Part shown: one piece after another, positions 10,004 through 19,962 of the stretch
How positions within the stretch are numbered: position 1 is the stretch's first letter
How the letters are laid out: every line of letters starts with the position of its first letter
Origin: Fennellomyces sp. T-0311
Lineage: Eukaryota > Mucoromycota > Mucoromycetes > Mucorales > Lichtheimiaceae
Assembly: GCA_025266875.1 (NCBI GenBank)
Contig: JALLLT010000088.1
Span: 1-64,000, forward strand
DNA length: 64,000 nucleotides
Direction: 5' to 3'
Program-made: the position numbers and the translations under genes
The notes under the pieces: generated by a model
Database searches by the model: none
What the model was told of the DNA's origin: nothing
The model's input: the letters and a program-made list of their open reading frames with translations, nothing else

Positions 10004-13000
10004 ATGGGTAAAAAGACAAAATCTGCATCTCCAAAATATTTGAGAATTCCCGGCCAAGGTGGCGAAGTGGTTTGGTCAGCCAAATCGAAGGATGGTAAAC
10101 ACCTCACCAAATACGCCATACGAAGACCAGGGGATGAACGTAATGAGGAAGATGATTCTTCGGGAGCCTCAATGCCGCCTACCAAGCGCGTAAGAGCAGA
10201 CACACATAATATCACGTCTACTAGTCATGATGATGGTATATACGGTAATGGAAGCTACGAGCAGTTTTATTAATGAAATGATTTAGCATTTGACTTACAG
10301 CAACGTTGGGAAGGACTGGATGACAATATTGATATGGATCATGGGAACGATGATGATTACTATCGCCAAAACCAAAGCTATAGTGATAGATGTAACACAT
10401 TCCTTTCAGACGATCGTCGAAATTTCAGAAGAACGCATCAGCAGAAGCAGGCCATCCTTGAAAGTAACTGGTCTGGGATGTTAGGTTGCTTGACCGACGC
10501 GTACTTTTATTGTCGAGCAACTGGTGGACCATCATTTGTGGAGAACGAGCCTGCATACAAGGCAGCGCGTTGTGGATGCAACACTGTTAAAATTGAAGAA
10601 GTGGAATGCGTGTTTTATAGCGGTAACCATTGCTTCAAATAGCGATATATAAAACTATATACAATTCATTCTAAATAATTCGAATTTAGGAATTGGTACA
10701 TCCAAGATACCGTTTTGCAATTGTAGATCAAAAGCAGAAACACTTATTCGACATCATCTCTTCCCTGCTTCGCCATCTTCCCCTAAAATGGCGTTTCACA
10801 TTCCTCTGCTTGACTTCTACTACCACTTAAATGTCGAAGGCCAGCTATCTGTACAAGCGTTTACAAATACTTGTGCCCAGATTCATCGCTTCAAAGTAAT
10901 AACAATACAATGATGTACCGCTTATTGTATAGATACTAATTATGCTAAACCGGAAATTCTAATAATTAGAAAGATGAGCGTCTTCGAAAGGCGTTCTCAA
11001 ATGCCTACTTCGCGTATCAGGACATGCTTGATGAAGTAAAAAAGATACTTGATGTCCAGGATAAAGGATGTCCTTGCTGTCCAGAGGTACGTTACTATAG
11101 TGCCCTAGTTTTTACTTATCGCCATGTAGATAATATATCGCTTCCTTATCTTAAATTACTCAAAATGCTTGCTTTAATACACGTAGAGTGGAATGTGGAT
11201 TGCATTGGATGCGAATGCTCAATTGCGTCGACGAAAGCGTAGCGAGCAGGATACCAAAAAGCCAAGCACACGCGAATACTTTGATGCTGATTCACTTCAC
11301 TCAAAATATGAAGCTATTAGAGCTGACAGTTCAAAAAAGATCTGTCAAAGCAGGCTCAAGGCTGCAGATCCAGCAATTAACAGCAGAGTTATGCCAAGCT
11401 TTCACGAAACTGGTGTTGCAGGGTCCTCATGTGCTCGACATTCAATCCCGTTAGCTTTTACAAACATGTTTGAATCCGGTGAAAGGTGGGTTATTTATAG
11501 TATTTCTTTAGCCCTGATATGCGGTAGCATATATACTACTTATATGTAATATTATTGATACCTAACTGTCTCTAATTATAGGTTCAAGTATCCGCTTGCG
11601 CTTGTTGAAGTAGTCAAAAGCCAATATGGTAATAACAACCTAAATGTTATGTATGATATTGGTTGTCGCTTTGAACCCACCCTGAAGGTAATGTACTGTG
11701 CTTCCGTTTATATATTTAAATATATACGTACATCATCAAGTATGTAACCTGATGGCGTAATATTATGCATTTGATATAATGAAGATATGATATACTCTGG
11801 ATATTAATGCTACCACATTACAAAATGCATCTTTAGGCCACTTTTCCAGAGCTCTCTGAGAGCAAAGTAGCTGTTTCGGTCTTTCACGCATATGCACACT
11901 CCATGCAATGCCAAATCGATTACCATCCTCGATATCAATCTGATATGGCTATGACAGATGGGGAAGGAATGGAGCGTATATGGTCATACCTAGGTAACTT
12001 TGTTTCGATTACGCGTCAGATGAACGCAGAAAGGCGCCAAAGTACACTAGATCATGCAATTCAACACTTTCGGTGGAAAAAATTATTGAACCTGCGTAAG
12101 CCAACCTAATTTATCACATTACTGCTCTACGTACTAACTGAGCTAAATTTAAAAATTTTTGGTGATCAAGAACAAACCCTTCGCATTAAACAGCGGAGAG
12201 CAGAAGAGATACACAGCAAGGCCGATAGTTTCATTCAAGAAAAGAAGAGATTATTTCTTCAAAGCGACGAAGCAACACGTACCTTGCCGTGGTGGGCCTC
12301 TGCTCAAATATCTGAAGAAGATATCAAGGCCCATTGGTTAGCGTATACCTCTGATGTTAAAAATAAGTCAGGTTTAAGCGCGCTACCGAGAAGAGTATCT
12401 CAGGAAATTGTGTACTTCAAAGAGCTAGTCGAATTGTATAAACTAGAGTAAGCAACCATTTTTTAATGCTGATCAAACGTCAAAGTATACAAAATAGGTA
12501 TAACTGTTGCTAATCAAAACCATCTACATTTACGACATATAGTGCCGAAATAAATAGCCGCAATGCTCAAACAAATGAAGGAACTATCAACGAGGGATCG
12601 ACAAGAAGTGCAAGAATGAGCAACGGTAAGTTAGAAAGCGTTTGATACGTAGCATACAGCTGAAAGATGCCTGCTATTATAATAATTAGAAGAGATCACC
12701 AAGAAACGTGATAAGGCTTTAAAGAAAGTCGAAATATCCGAACGCTCATTGGGGATTGAAGAAACCGGGCGTTGGACTGAATCCTCACCGAAATGGATGG
12801 AGATCAAAGAACAAAAGCTCAAACTCGACAAGCAAAACGCGCTTGATCGTATAAAGTCGTTGATCATCTCACGTCAGATGATGTACGAGCAAATGCATGG
12901 CCACAGTGGTGCAAGACCTGGTAAGACTTTTCTAAAGTTCTGCAAAACCAGCAGTAGATGTGTAATACATTATATTTCGAAACTGTTAGGAGAGACTATG

Positions 13001-13707
13001 AGTACTAGGCACGCAAGAGCCATCAATAAGCTTGCCAAGGATGCCGAATCTGAGCTCAAGCGTTATAATGAGGCTTGCCGTAGTCTTGGCAGCGCCGAAA
13101 TATCATGGGAGGATATCAAGAAACCAGATACTGCATTTTGGAACAGACAAGCAACAATGGACAGCCATGAGCTTGATGTTCTTCGCAATATGATGAGTAA
13201 GATGAGAGCTACTGAAGAGTTGGCACTTCTGGAGGTACGTAAGTGATTAACGTTAAGCATACTTCATTCTATAACTTCAGAAAACAGAGAGAGAACGAAA
13301 AGCTTCGGCACTACGCGCGCGAAAAATGCGCAAAGTTAGAGGCGAGAATCCTCGATGAGACTTGTTCTGGACGCCGTGCAGTACTTGTTGATGCTCTTCA
13401 CGATGCTGATATCTTGTACTTTAAGGTCCATGGCTTCGATAGACCTCACTTGCCAGCAGTTGATCATCTGCTGGAAGGGCAAGATACATGCACGGAGGTC
13501 ATCGAAGCAGAAGGTACAGAGATGTCAGTGACACTGGTCGTAGACTTTGAAGATGAAAGTCATCACGATGACATTTATGAAGAGCCCCAGGAAAGCCAAG
13601 ATCATATTGGTAACCTATACGAAGCTGTGGAGAATGCTGAGAATGCTGAGATCATCTCAGCACTGATGGAGGGAGCCGAGGTCGAGATTTATGCAGAGAA
13701 TTTCTAG
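10004..13707 (+). CDS. KDZ transposase (KDZ1), multi-exon
   Basis: A DDE-type transposase of the KDZ superfamily, expected to cut and join the element ends. The start at ATG 10004 gives a basic N-terminus (MGKKTKSASP). Next come cysteine clusters (CRATGG..RCGCNTV near 10515-10590; IPFCNCRSKAETLIRHHLF near 10710) and CPCCPE (11070), which resemble KDZ-associated CxC regions. The catalytic core shows ALDANAQLRRRKR (11208; first D), VMYDIGCRFEPTLK (11650; second D), HAYAHSMQCQIDYHPRY (11890) and TDGEGMERIWSYLGN (11955; catalytic E) in one unbroken exon. A long charged, coiled-coil-like C-terminus ends with an acidic tail at 13707. I count roughly ten introns with GTAAGT-like donors (for example at 10622, 11085, 11487 and 12095). 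I found no stop inside the exons I followed. Exon limits are approximate. Confidence 0.85.
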
Positions 13708-13917
13708 TGTACCTATACTTTATATGCTTTTCTATGGACATATGTTTATATGTTGTCTATATGCTTTCATCTATATTTTACCCTTTGTGGATTATGCTCC
13801 TTTGCTTATTCCCAACTCCAAATTCACATATGCTCCTAAATATATACCTATATAGAACTGTAGAATGATCGTTGGTGCAAGTACTTTTGACAGACGGAAT
13901 GTATAAGAGCATTGCAG

Positions 13918-14202
13918 GCTGATACTTTTCTAGTACGAGGTTCCATCTGAGGCATACGCTGGGGTATGGCAGATGCAGTTGCTGGTTCAGATTGGGTCTG
14001 GATAGTCGTGTGGTCGCTCATTAGGTTGGAAAATAAAAGTGAAAAAAAGAGCAAATTCGTAAAGGGGGGTACCTTTTAAATTATATTGGTGAGTCAGCGG
14101 TAAAGCACGGTGTGACACCGCGTGGATTGCAAAGGTGGTACTACAGAATGGCGGAGGGGTTTACAGTTTCCAAACTGAGTATCAATCGGTCCGCCTGAGG
14201 TG
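13918..14202 (-). repeat. KDZ1 right terminal inverted repeat (285 bp)
   Basis: The exact inverse of 6319-6603, followed by the second CTTCTTTA (14203-14210). Because the left repeat includes the accessory gene's start, this copy holds a duplicate of its promoter and first 34 codons. These read inward on the minus strand toward the transposase 3' end, and the duplicate frame ends at 13848. Confidence 0.97.
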
Positions 14203-14210
14203 CTTCTTTA
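14203..14210. repeat. 8-bp target site duplication of KDZ1, right
   Basis: CTTCTTTA, identical to 6311-6318. Beyond it the gypsy A sequence resumes. Confidence 0.92.
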
Positions 14211-14541
14211 TCGATTTTGCTGTACAGAACTGTTCGGGATCTCAACTGCTTGTCGAAACGATGAGGGCTATGTTGCTGAGCTGCAAATAACTCGTAGTTT
14301 GGTTGAGACGCGATATCTATTTCGTTAGTATCATCAAATCGATCATTGTGAAAACCTGAATACTGGTCAAAGTTGGATTCTTCATTGATAAGGTATGTGT
14401 TTAAGCTAGCGGGATTTTTTGGTGATGGGCGTATCGACTGACCGCTAAGATCGTTTTCAGTCAGCCCTACTAGTTTTTTGCCGGCTCGGTAGGGTCAGTA
14501 GTCATGCCCTGATACACATTCTTGAACGTTCTGGGAGGTGC
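14211..14541 (-). pseudogene. Gypsy A gag-pol spacer, 5' part of split pol frame
   Basis: On the minus strand, from about 14450 down to the KDZ1 junction, an open frame reads VGLTENDLSGQSIRP and NEIDIASQPNYELFAAQQ. It ends at the duplicated 8-mer and continues, in frame by eye, on the far side of KDZ1 at 6310 (ARKTAKKNKKIHFDEP). It has no recognisable domain. It is probably the linker between Gag and protease. A TGA or TAA separates it from gag in the frames I tried, so a frame change or stop bypass would be needed. Confidence 0.55.
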
Positions 14542-15876
14542 TCATTGGGGTGATTTCCTTCTGTGTTCTTCGAGTCTACGACCCGATTCGTTCATTGCTG
14601 CTTGATAGTCGTATTCGATTTCACCAGATTCTTCATTGATCCTTGTAAAACGTTCATCAAGGGGGTAGGTCTTGTTGCGCCCGAACTGGTGTCTGCTTGA
14701 GTGATAGAATGGCTTTCCAGCCGGTGCCTTTCTGGGCAATGGTTTGTAGCCTTGCCTAACAGGGGCATTCGAGGGACCTGGTTCGCCATCGTTTCGGTAG
14801 CCATTATAGTCTCTTCGGTAGTTGGAGTCGAACTCGAAGCAAGGCTCTTGACGCTGTTCTTGGCGGTAATCCTGCTGACGTCCACGTTGGTATTGCCTGT
14901 TGGCGATGTTCCTGTTTTCCCATGGTCTCTGTTGACGACCATTGTAATCGGGCCTAGGAGGGCAATGTTCCGGATTGGGCCAGTCCTCAAAGAACATTTC
15001 TTCCAGGTTTCTTTTCGACATTTCCGCTGCCAAGGAACGGATAATATCCTTCGCTCTCGGGTTACTCTGGATCAAATGCAAGATTTCGTCGCCTTGGACT
15101 TCGTTGTTGTCAAATCGTTGCTGGTGCACCTGGTTGAAGTTGTCGAGTTGGGTGGCCATCAATTTGATGCCATTTTTGCTGTAAGCCTTTCGTCTTTCGC
15201 TTTCCTTGTGGTTCTTCTCACGTACAAACCAATAGCCGTCGCACGCCTGAAGGAGTTGTTCGTGGAGAAGAAAACCAGTCCTCATGCAACTGTCGGCTAC
15301 TTCCGGAAGTAGTCCGTCTCGAAACTTTGCACGGATAGTCTCTTCGCTTCGGATATTCGCCCTGTCAGCTTGCTCGCGTAGGCGTCCTAAAAATTGGCGG
15401 GGAGGCTCATTTGGATTCTGGGACATATCGTAAAAGTCCTGTCGCATGCGGAGTAAGTCGTGCTCGGAAACAAATTCAAACTCGAGAAGATCCATTACTT
15501 CAGGGAGGGTTTGTACATCGCTGTCTTGAGTGTCACGGTAACGAGGCAAAACGCGTCTCTCGAAAAATGCCAGAGCTGGACCATGCAAAACCGCATGCAG
15601 AATTTCAATTTGGCGTGTCGTATCGTCTGCAATGCCGGCGAGCATCATGTGCTGTTTGAAATCTGTGCGGAAATCGATGAAGTTACTATTTTCATAACCG
15701 GTAAAAAATAGGCTGGATGGAGGGTAGATGGGCTTTGATGCCAACACAGTAAGTTCAGTAGGACGGTGATCCCTGGGGGTAATTGGTCCGGAGGAAATGG
15801 CAGAGCTGTCGTTTTGGGAAACATTTCCCGAATCGACCTGGTTGTTATCAATGGTTTGCGGCTGTTGGTTTGACAT
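14542..15876 (-). CDS. Gag of gypsy A
   Basis: A retrotransposon capsid-type protein of about 444 residues. I chose the ATG at 15876 (MSNQQPQTIDNN) over more upstream starts, because the upstream region is AT-rich and low in coding character and looks like leader sequence. A disordered N-terminus is followed by a typical Ty3 Gag core with FIDFRTDFKQHMM, ILHAVLHGPALAFFE and a region like NPNEPPRQFLGRLREQADRA. The C-terminal third is rich in R, Q, N and Y (QRPWENRNIANRQYQRGRQQ), which suggests nucleic-acid binding. I see no zinc knuckle. The frame is intact up to the stop at 14542, unlike the pol region. Confidence 0.8.
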   Translation of the reverse strand: MSNQQPQTIDNNQVDSGNVSQNDSSAISSGPITPRDHRPTELTVLASKPIYPPSSLFFTGYENSNFIDFRTDFKQHMMLAGIADDTTRQIEILHAVLHGPALAFFERRVLPRYRDTQDSDVQTLPEVMDLLEFEFVSEHDLLRMRQDFYDMSQNPNEPPRQFLGRLREQADRANIRSEETIRAKFRDGLLPEVADSCMRTGFLLHEQLLQACDGYWFVREKNHKESERRKAYSKNGIKLMATQLDNFNQVHQQRFDNNEVQGDEILHLIQSNPRAKDIIRSLAAEMSKRNLEEMFFEDWPNPEHCPPRPDYNGRQQRPWENRNIANRQYQRGRQQDYRQEQRQEPCFEFDSNYRRDYNGYRNDGEPGPSNAPVRQGYKPLPRKAPAGKPFYHSSRHQFGRNKTYPLDERFTRINEESGEIEYDYQAAMNESGRRLEEHRRKSPQ

Positions 15877-16904
15877 TTGTAAGCGAGTTACAAGAGAAGA
15901 ATAAAGTTTGGGTTTAAAAAAAAAAGGGTTTGACTGTTTGATAGATTTGATATAGAAAAGTGTGGGGATCAGAAAGTATGTTCCCCTGTAGTGAGCACCA
16001 ATTGTTGTAAAAGGAAATTGCTTGTGTAAGGTAATTCTGTGTGAAACAGAGTCCACAAAGTAGGTTGAAATATAGGGAAATAGAAAAGGTGAGTTAACCA
16101 AATACAGATATAAGCTCCTGTCTTGGGCTTTGAAAGGTATGATCAAGATAATTGAGGTCAAGTTAACTGCTTTATTTCATTTGATTCAACAAGGGTATTT
16201 ATATGTTTCTGTGGATATGCTGACTGTGGATACATCGGGCTATGCCGGAGGTAAAAGGTGGGTTAGATAGGAATTACAACTAGCAAGAGATCCGAGTGCA
16301 GAAGAAGATAAACGAAAGTGCAGATGCACCATATAATAGAATAGGTCGGTAGCTTGGGAAGATCAGAGAGAGGAAGAAGATACATCAATGTGCAGATGCA
16401 CCATATAATAGAATAGGTCGGTAGCTTGGGAAGATCAGAGAGAGGAAGAAGATACATCAATGTGCAGATGCACCATATAATAGAATAGGTCGGTAGCTTG
16501 GGAAGATCAGAACGAGAAAAAGGAGATACATCAAGTGCAGATGCACCATATAGTTGAATGAAGGTCAATACAAAGGTCAAGTGCGTGCCAAAAAAAGGGG
16601 AAGGTAGCATAAACGAAGAGGGGCTGAGAAATTTCGTTACAACGTACTTTCGCTCGCCATTTCAGGAACATAAACTCGGATATAAAATCATGGTTTTCCA
16701 GAAGGACGGGTGACCGAACAGGTGCATTGATACATCATGAATATTTCGATACACCAGCTGCAGTGTACCACCAACACCTTTGATAAACTCTTCTTCTCGC
16801 TTATGAGGAAAGTCGGGAATTATGCTTAAATTGATACGATGCGTTTCAAATTCCTATCCAAAGATATAATGATCAGCCTTGGCATAGACCCATCCTTCGC
16901 AAAC
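15877..16904 (-). other. Gypsy A leader/LTR region and spacer with tandem repeat
   Basis: No gene is supported here. From 15877 to about 16013 is the gag leader with a candidate primer-binding site (minus strand TGGTGCTCAC after TTTTACAACA). Beyond it should lie the 5' LTR, which may extend over the 72-bp tandem repeat at 16318-16560. Its outer end cannot be set without a partner LTR. From 16600 to 16904 I see nothing except the 3' flank of the next gene. Confidence 0.4.
16318..16560. repeat. 72-bp tandem repeat, about 3.3 copies
   Basis: Units starting GTGCAGATGCACCATATA occur at 16318, 16390, 16462 and 16535. The first three are almost identical and the fourth is diverged and partial. Because 72 is divisible by three, the minus strand reads as a 24-residue repeat. 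That reading frame is hydrophobic and most likely accidental. The unit start GTGCAGATGCAC is itself close to palindromic. Confidence 0.9.
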
Positions 16905-17611
16905 TTATACCAAAAGTGAACATGGGTCAGCTTCCGACTTCAGAATGCTTTTCACCTTCTCCATCGTTTTAGCCTGAATTGTTGTTTTGGGATCTGCGGC
17001 CAACGCGTACTCAACAATTTCTACAATCTTTTATGGCGCTATGAGTACAGTTATAACGAGATAAATTTACTTTGTACCTTTTATACTGAGAGTTCGATAG
17101 GTCGACATCAAACCCAAATCGTGCCATCATACGTTCAAGTTTACTCAGGGTACCACGAGACTTTGGAACTGGGATATTCTCAGTTTGCATTTCAGCATTG
17201 AATCTTGGCTTATGATGTGCTGTGCATGTGATCAGGACCTTAATTAGCAACAGGTGCCGTATACTCACTTTTGATTAACCTGTGGAGTACCGGGTGGAGT
17301 TCGTTGGGCTCGCTGTCATCGTTGTTTTTGGCACTAGGGACATCCGCAGTAATATCGTTTCTTCGGCGACGCCTTTTGCTTGGTCGCGCGTGCTCGTGCT
17401 TGCTCGCTGAATTCAGTGGAAATGACTCATGTCCGTGTGAAACGTCGTAATGCTTTTCTAAAGCATCCGAGGTTTGGAAAGTTTTTCTCTTTTCGGTGCA
17501 CGATTGAAACTCGCAACGATATAATGTCATGTATTTTCGTTGCTGGTACAATGTCACGAGAGAATCTTGTGAAAATAAAGGGCGCAAGCGATGGTCATGT
17601 GCACGCAGCAT
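16905..17611 (-). CDS. C2H2 zinc-finger-like protein, candidate host gene, three exons
   Basis: From ATG 17611 the first exon encodes a basic N-terminus and a single C2H2-like finger (CEFQSCTEKRKTF, then ALEKHYDVSHGH). A basic SKRRRRRND stretch that could be a nuclear localisation signal follows. A GTGAGT donor follows RLIK near 17270, with the acceptor at about 17222. Exon 2 reads KPRFNAEMQTENIPVPKSRG and LERMMARFGFDVDLSNSQYK. A second intron (donor GTACAAAG near 17078) leads to the last exon, IVEIVEYALAADPKTT to ADPCSLLV and a TAA at 16905. It is divergent from the next gene with about 320 bp between starts. I cannot name it. It could be a regulator or a transposon-associated DNA-binding protein. 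Confidence 0.5.
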
Positions 17612-17933
17612 AAGCGTTTATGCGCAGCACCAGCTCCGCAGCGCTTCAACTTTTTGTTCAACTTGATCAGTGTCAAAATGACAAAACCGACGAATGAACT
17701 AAATAATCAAGCAGGGATTAAAAGGAGTCGCTCAGGAAGATCAAAGCAGAGTATAAACTTGTTATCCATGTTTATTAGTTTTAAAGTGAAGATAAGAAGC
17801 TAATGACTTTCGACAGAGCGAAATCCTTTAAAGTCGATTCTAAACGATGCTCGACCTCCAGCGACGTGAGAGTATAGTAATGTTCTGACACATTAGTTGT
17901 GCTAACGGGTGAAAACTTGTGAAACGGTTAGTA

Positions 17934-19212
17934 TGCAGCAAAAACAGAAAACCAAAGAAGTCACGTCTCGCAAGCAATCGGCTTCCAGTGGATACTCAAG
18001 CAATTGCTCGTCAAGTGGTAGCGAAGGAGAATCGGGTGGCGACGAAGATGCCGATCCATCTACTGAGAATGATTCTGGAAGCATGGATGGTCACTCGGAA
18101 GGGTAAAATACAACACTATATCGCTTGTAACAATTTTTACCGTCGTTTTGATGATAGCTGTTTGGGGAGCACTGGTCGAAATATGCAACGGTAAGTAAAT
18201 TTCGCTCTATTATAATATCTTCACGGAACTTCGCTATAAACTTCTATAGAGAAACGCTTGTCCTTGACCAACAGGAGCAAGTCGTGTTTCGAAAAAAAGC
18301 AACACGTTATGGTTACCTGCAGAAAAGTTTTCTGGGTACCAGTGAAACGACACAGGCTTGTATGGAGCTTGGTTTGGAAGTGCTTGGGCGCACGCCACAC
18401 GCGGATGACCGTATTTTTATCCCGCATCCCTTACGAAAGGTAGTATGTCATCGACATCAAAGTACTACGACTGCTAACTTCAGATTTTAGGTACGAAATA
18501 GCATATCTGCATCTCGCTCGAATTCGGTCACAACAATGACAAGATTCATTGAGCACTATGATTTTCCCATTTCGGGTCATCTTCTGTCAAGTCGCCAAAA
18601 ACATTCCAAAGAGCAATTCCGTTTTCTTCTTCGCAAGTCAAGGTGCGTTTTGGGTTTATTTTCCAATATTAAATTTGATAGGTTTAATAATTAAAAACGC
18701 AAAAGATTCTCACGTACTAACTTTGATATCACTGGCACATGACTGCAAAACCCTTGCATCGGACACGCCATATACTATGTCTTTTATCCGAAGAACAGAG
18801 AGCCCAGGGCGCGACTGTCACCTGCACCAGAGAAACTCACCCATGGGCTGATCGCGCTGACTTATACCATGGTAACTGTTCATTAGAAAATAGATATGAG
18901 CGCTATGATAACCATGACCATTAGCTGTACTTCTGTATGGCGAAGTTGTACGGACACAAGACAATTGAGCATGATGTTGACAAGAAATTTGCATCTGGCT
19001 CACGATGGAAAAATACATATTGCGACCTTATGTCCGGTGCTTCCGGAGAAAGCGTGGACTGGGAAGAAGTCATAAGGATTCAGCAATCCATCGTCGACGC
19101 ACTGGCAAGTAGCCAGACAGCTAAAGGAAGTATTGATTTGTTTGAGGGCTCATCGGAGGACACTGAAGACAGCGATGATAACACGAGACAGACATCACAA
19201 GATAGCGAATAG
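17934..19212 (+). CDS. Unknown multi-exon gene, serine/acidic N-terminus
   Basis: Several open segments separated by GT-AG-like introns suggest one gene. The start at 17934 (MQQKQKTKEVTSRKQ) leads into a serine-rich acidic stretch ending at about 18106. Later pieces read RNMQR / ETLVLDQQEQVVFRKKATRY (joined across an intron at about 18191-18250), GLEVLGRTPHADDRIFIPHP, NSVTTMTRFIEHYDFPISGH, and finally MAKLYGHKTIEHDVDKKF with an acidic C-terminus ending at 19212. I recognise no domain and could not settle the exons between 18650 and 18940. It lacks the motifs of the transposases seen elsewhere here, so it may be a host gene. A decayed unknown element is the alternative. Confidence 0.35.
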
Positions 19213-19465
19213 TGAATTAATAAAGCATGGCCACATGGTGTTGAGGAGAGCCTTAAAGATGAAGAAAGCTAAAGCAAATAGTATCAAGGTGTAAAATGCC
19301 TAAAAGGCTTTAAACTGTATAAAATGGCTGAGATAGTTTTAAAAGGATCAAAGGGAAGTGTTGAACCTTGCAAGGTATTGCAAACTTTATAGAGCGTCTT
19401 CCAAGGAATTTTGAGCCTAGCAGGGTAGGGGGTAACTCTGCGTACCATTTGTATCTTTTGCAACC

Positions 19466-19951
19466 TTGCAAGGCCTTGCAAGACAAATCCAAATTTGGGA
19501 TGATGTTGACAGCCTACCAATCTCTGACCCAGACGAAGTGAGCCTAGGCACTGAATTCTCTGAGGTCATGAGTTCGGTTGCGAGCCTCTATCAAGAACTT
19601 AGTAATAGCCAACAACAAACCGACCTTATTGCATCACTCCGAGGTCTGATAGAAAGGTTCAAGCCGGTTAATCTAGAAGACCTATCCTTTCCGAAGCATA
19701 TCACCACAAAGGGCAGACCGAAAGGTATCAAAGGCACAAGGTTACCATCGGCGTTCGAGAATGCGGAGCATGAAGAGAAGCAGAAGGAGAAGGCTCGCAA
19801 AGAAGCAGCGAAAAAGGATGAGGATCAACAAGGGGATAATGCCCTCAAGTTCTCAAAAAAGAGTAAAGTGCCCACTGAGGATGACCATGATGATCTCTGG
19901 CCTCAAAAGAAAAGCTACAGGAAAAAGGCACTGACATCCGTACCAAGGTAG
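19466..19951 (+). pseudogene. C-terminal part of a MULE-type transposase
   Basis: This open segment contains FPKHITTKGRPKGIKGTRLPSAFE. A basic K-G-R-P-K..-R-x-P-S-x-F-E stretch of this kind commonly lies near the C-terminus of fungal MULE/FAR1-like transposases. A lysine and glutamate-rich tail follows. The catalytic core and SWIM finger expected upstream are absent, so only the end of the gene is present. It is followed 11 bases later, in another frame, by an OTU-like protein, a known neighbour or fusion partner of MULE transposases. A donor-like GTAGGC at 19949 could also join the two frames. Confidence 0.5.
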
Positions 19952-19962
19952 GCAAGGAACAA

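Larger units (their letters stand above)
6319..14202 (+). mobile_element. KDZ1: complete KDZ (Kyakuja-Dileera-Zisupton) DNA transposon
   Basis: The element is 7884 bp. It is bounded by 285-bp inverted repeats that I compared base by base and found identical, starting CACCTCAGGCGG. An 8-bp duplication CTTCTTTA flanks it. It encodes two plus-strand genes: an HMG-box-like accessory gene (6500-7692) and the KDZ transposase (10004-13707). A Helitron-like element (7753-9722) was later inserted between them. Without it KDZ1 is about 5.9 kb. Identical terminal repeats and no stop in the transposase exons I followed suggest a recent, possibly still competent insertion. KDZ2 in this window is a diverged relative with the same architecture and a matching CACCnCAGG terminus. 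Confidence 0.93.
2256..16200 (-). mobile_element. Gypsy A: Ty3/gypsy retrotransposon split by KDZ1
   Basis: The minus-strand order is gag (15876-14542), a spacer and protease (14541-14211, then 6310-about 5620), RT and RNase H (about 4900-3007) and an integrase zinc-binding segment (2810-about 2430). The KDZ1 transposon (6319-14202) sits inside it, flanked by an 8-bp duplication of gypsy sequence. Without KDZ1 the element is about 6 kb. The minus-strand sequence ending TTTTACAACA at about 16013, followed by TGGTGCTCAC, looks like an LTR end plus primer-binding site, but no second LTR is visible. The integrase catalytic core is missing or unreadable, so the 3' end is truncated. The outer ends are approximate. 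Confidence 0.75.

Noticed and set aside
13848..14054. Short minus-strand frame identical at its start to the KDZ1 accessory protein
   Set aside because: It is the copy of the first exon carried by the right inverted repeat and runs into unrelated sequence. It is described as a repeat, not a gene.
6319..14202. Treating KDZ1 as a hAT element on the basis of its 8-bp duplication
   Set aside because: The encoded transposase has KDZ motifs (MYDIGCRF, DGEGMERIWS) and no hAT dimerisation domain.
16263..16610. 115-codon minus-strand frame with 24-residue repeats
   Set aside because: Produced by the 72-bp tandem DNA repeat; hydrophobic low-complexity translation without coding signs.
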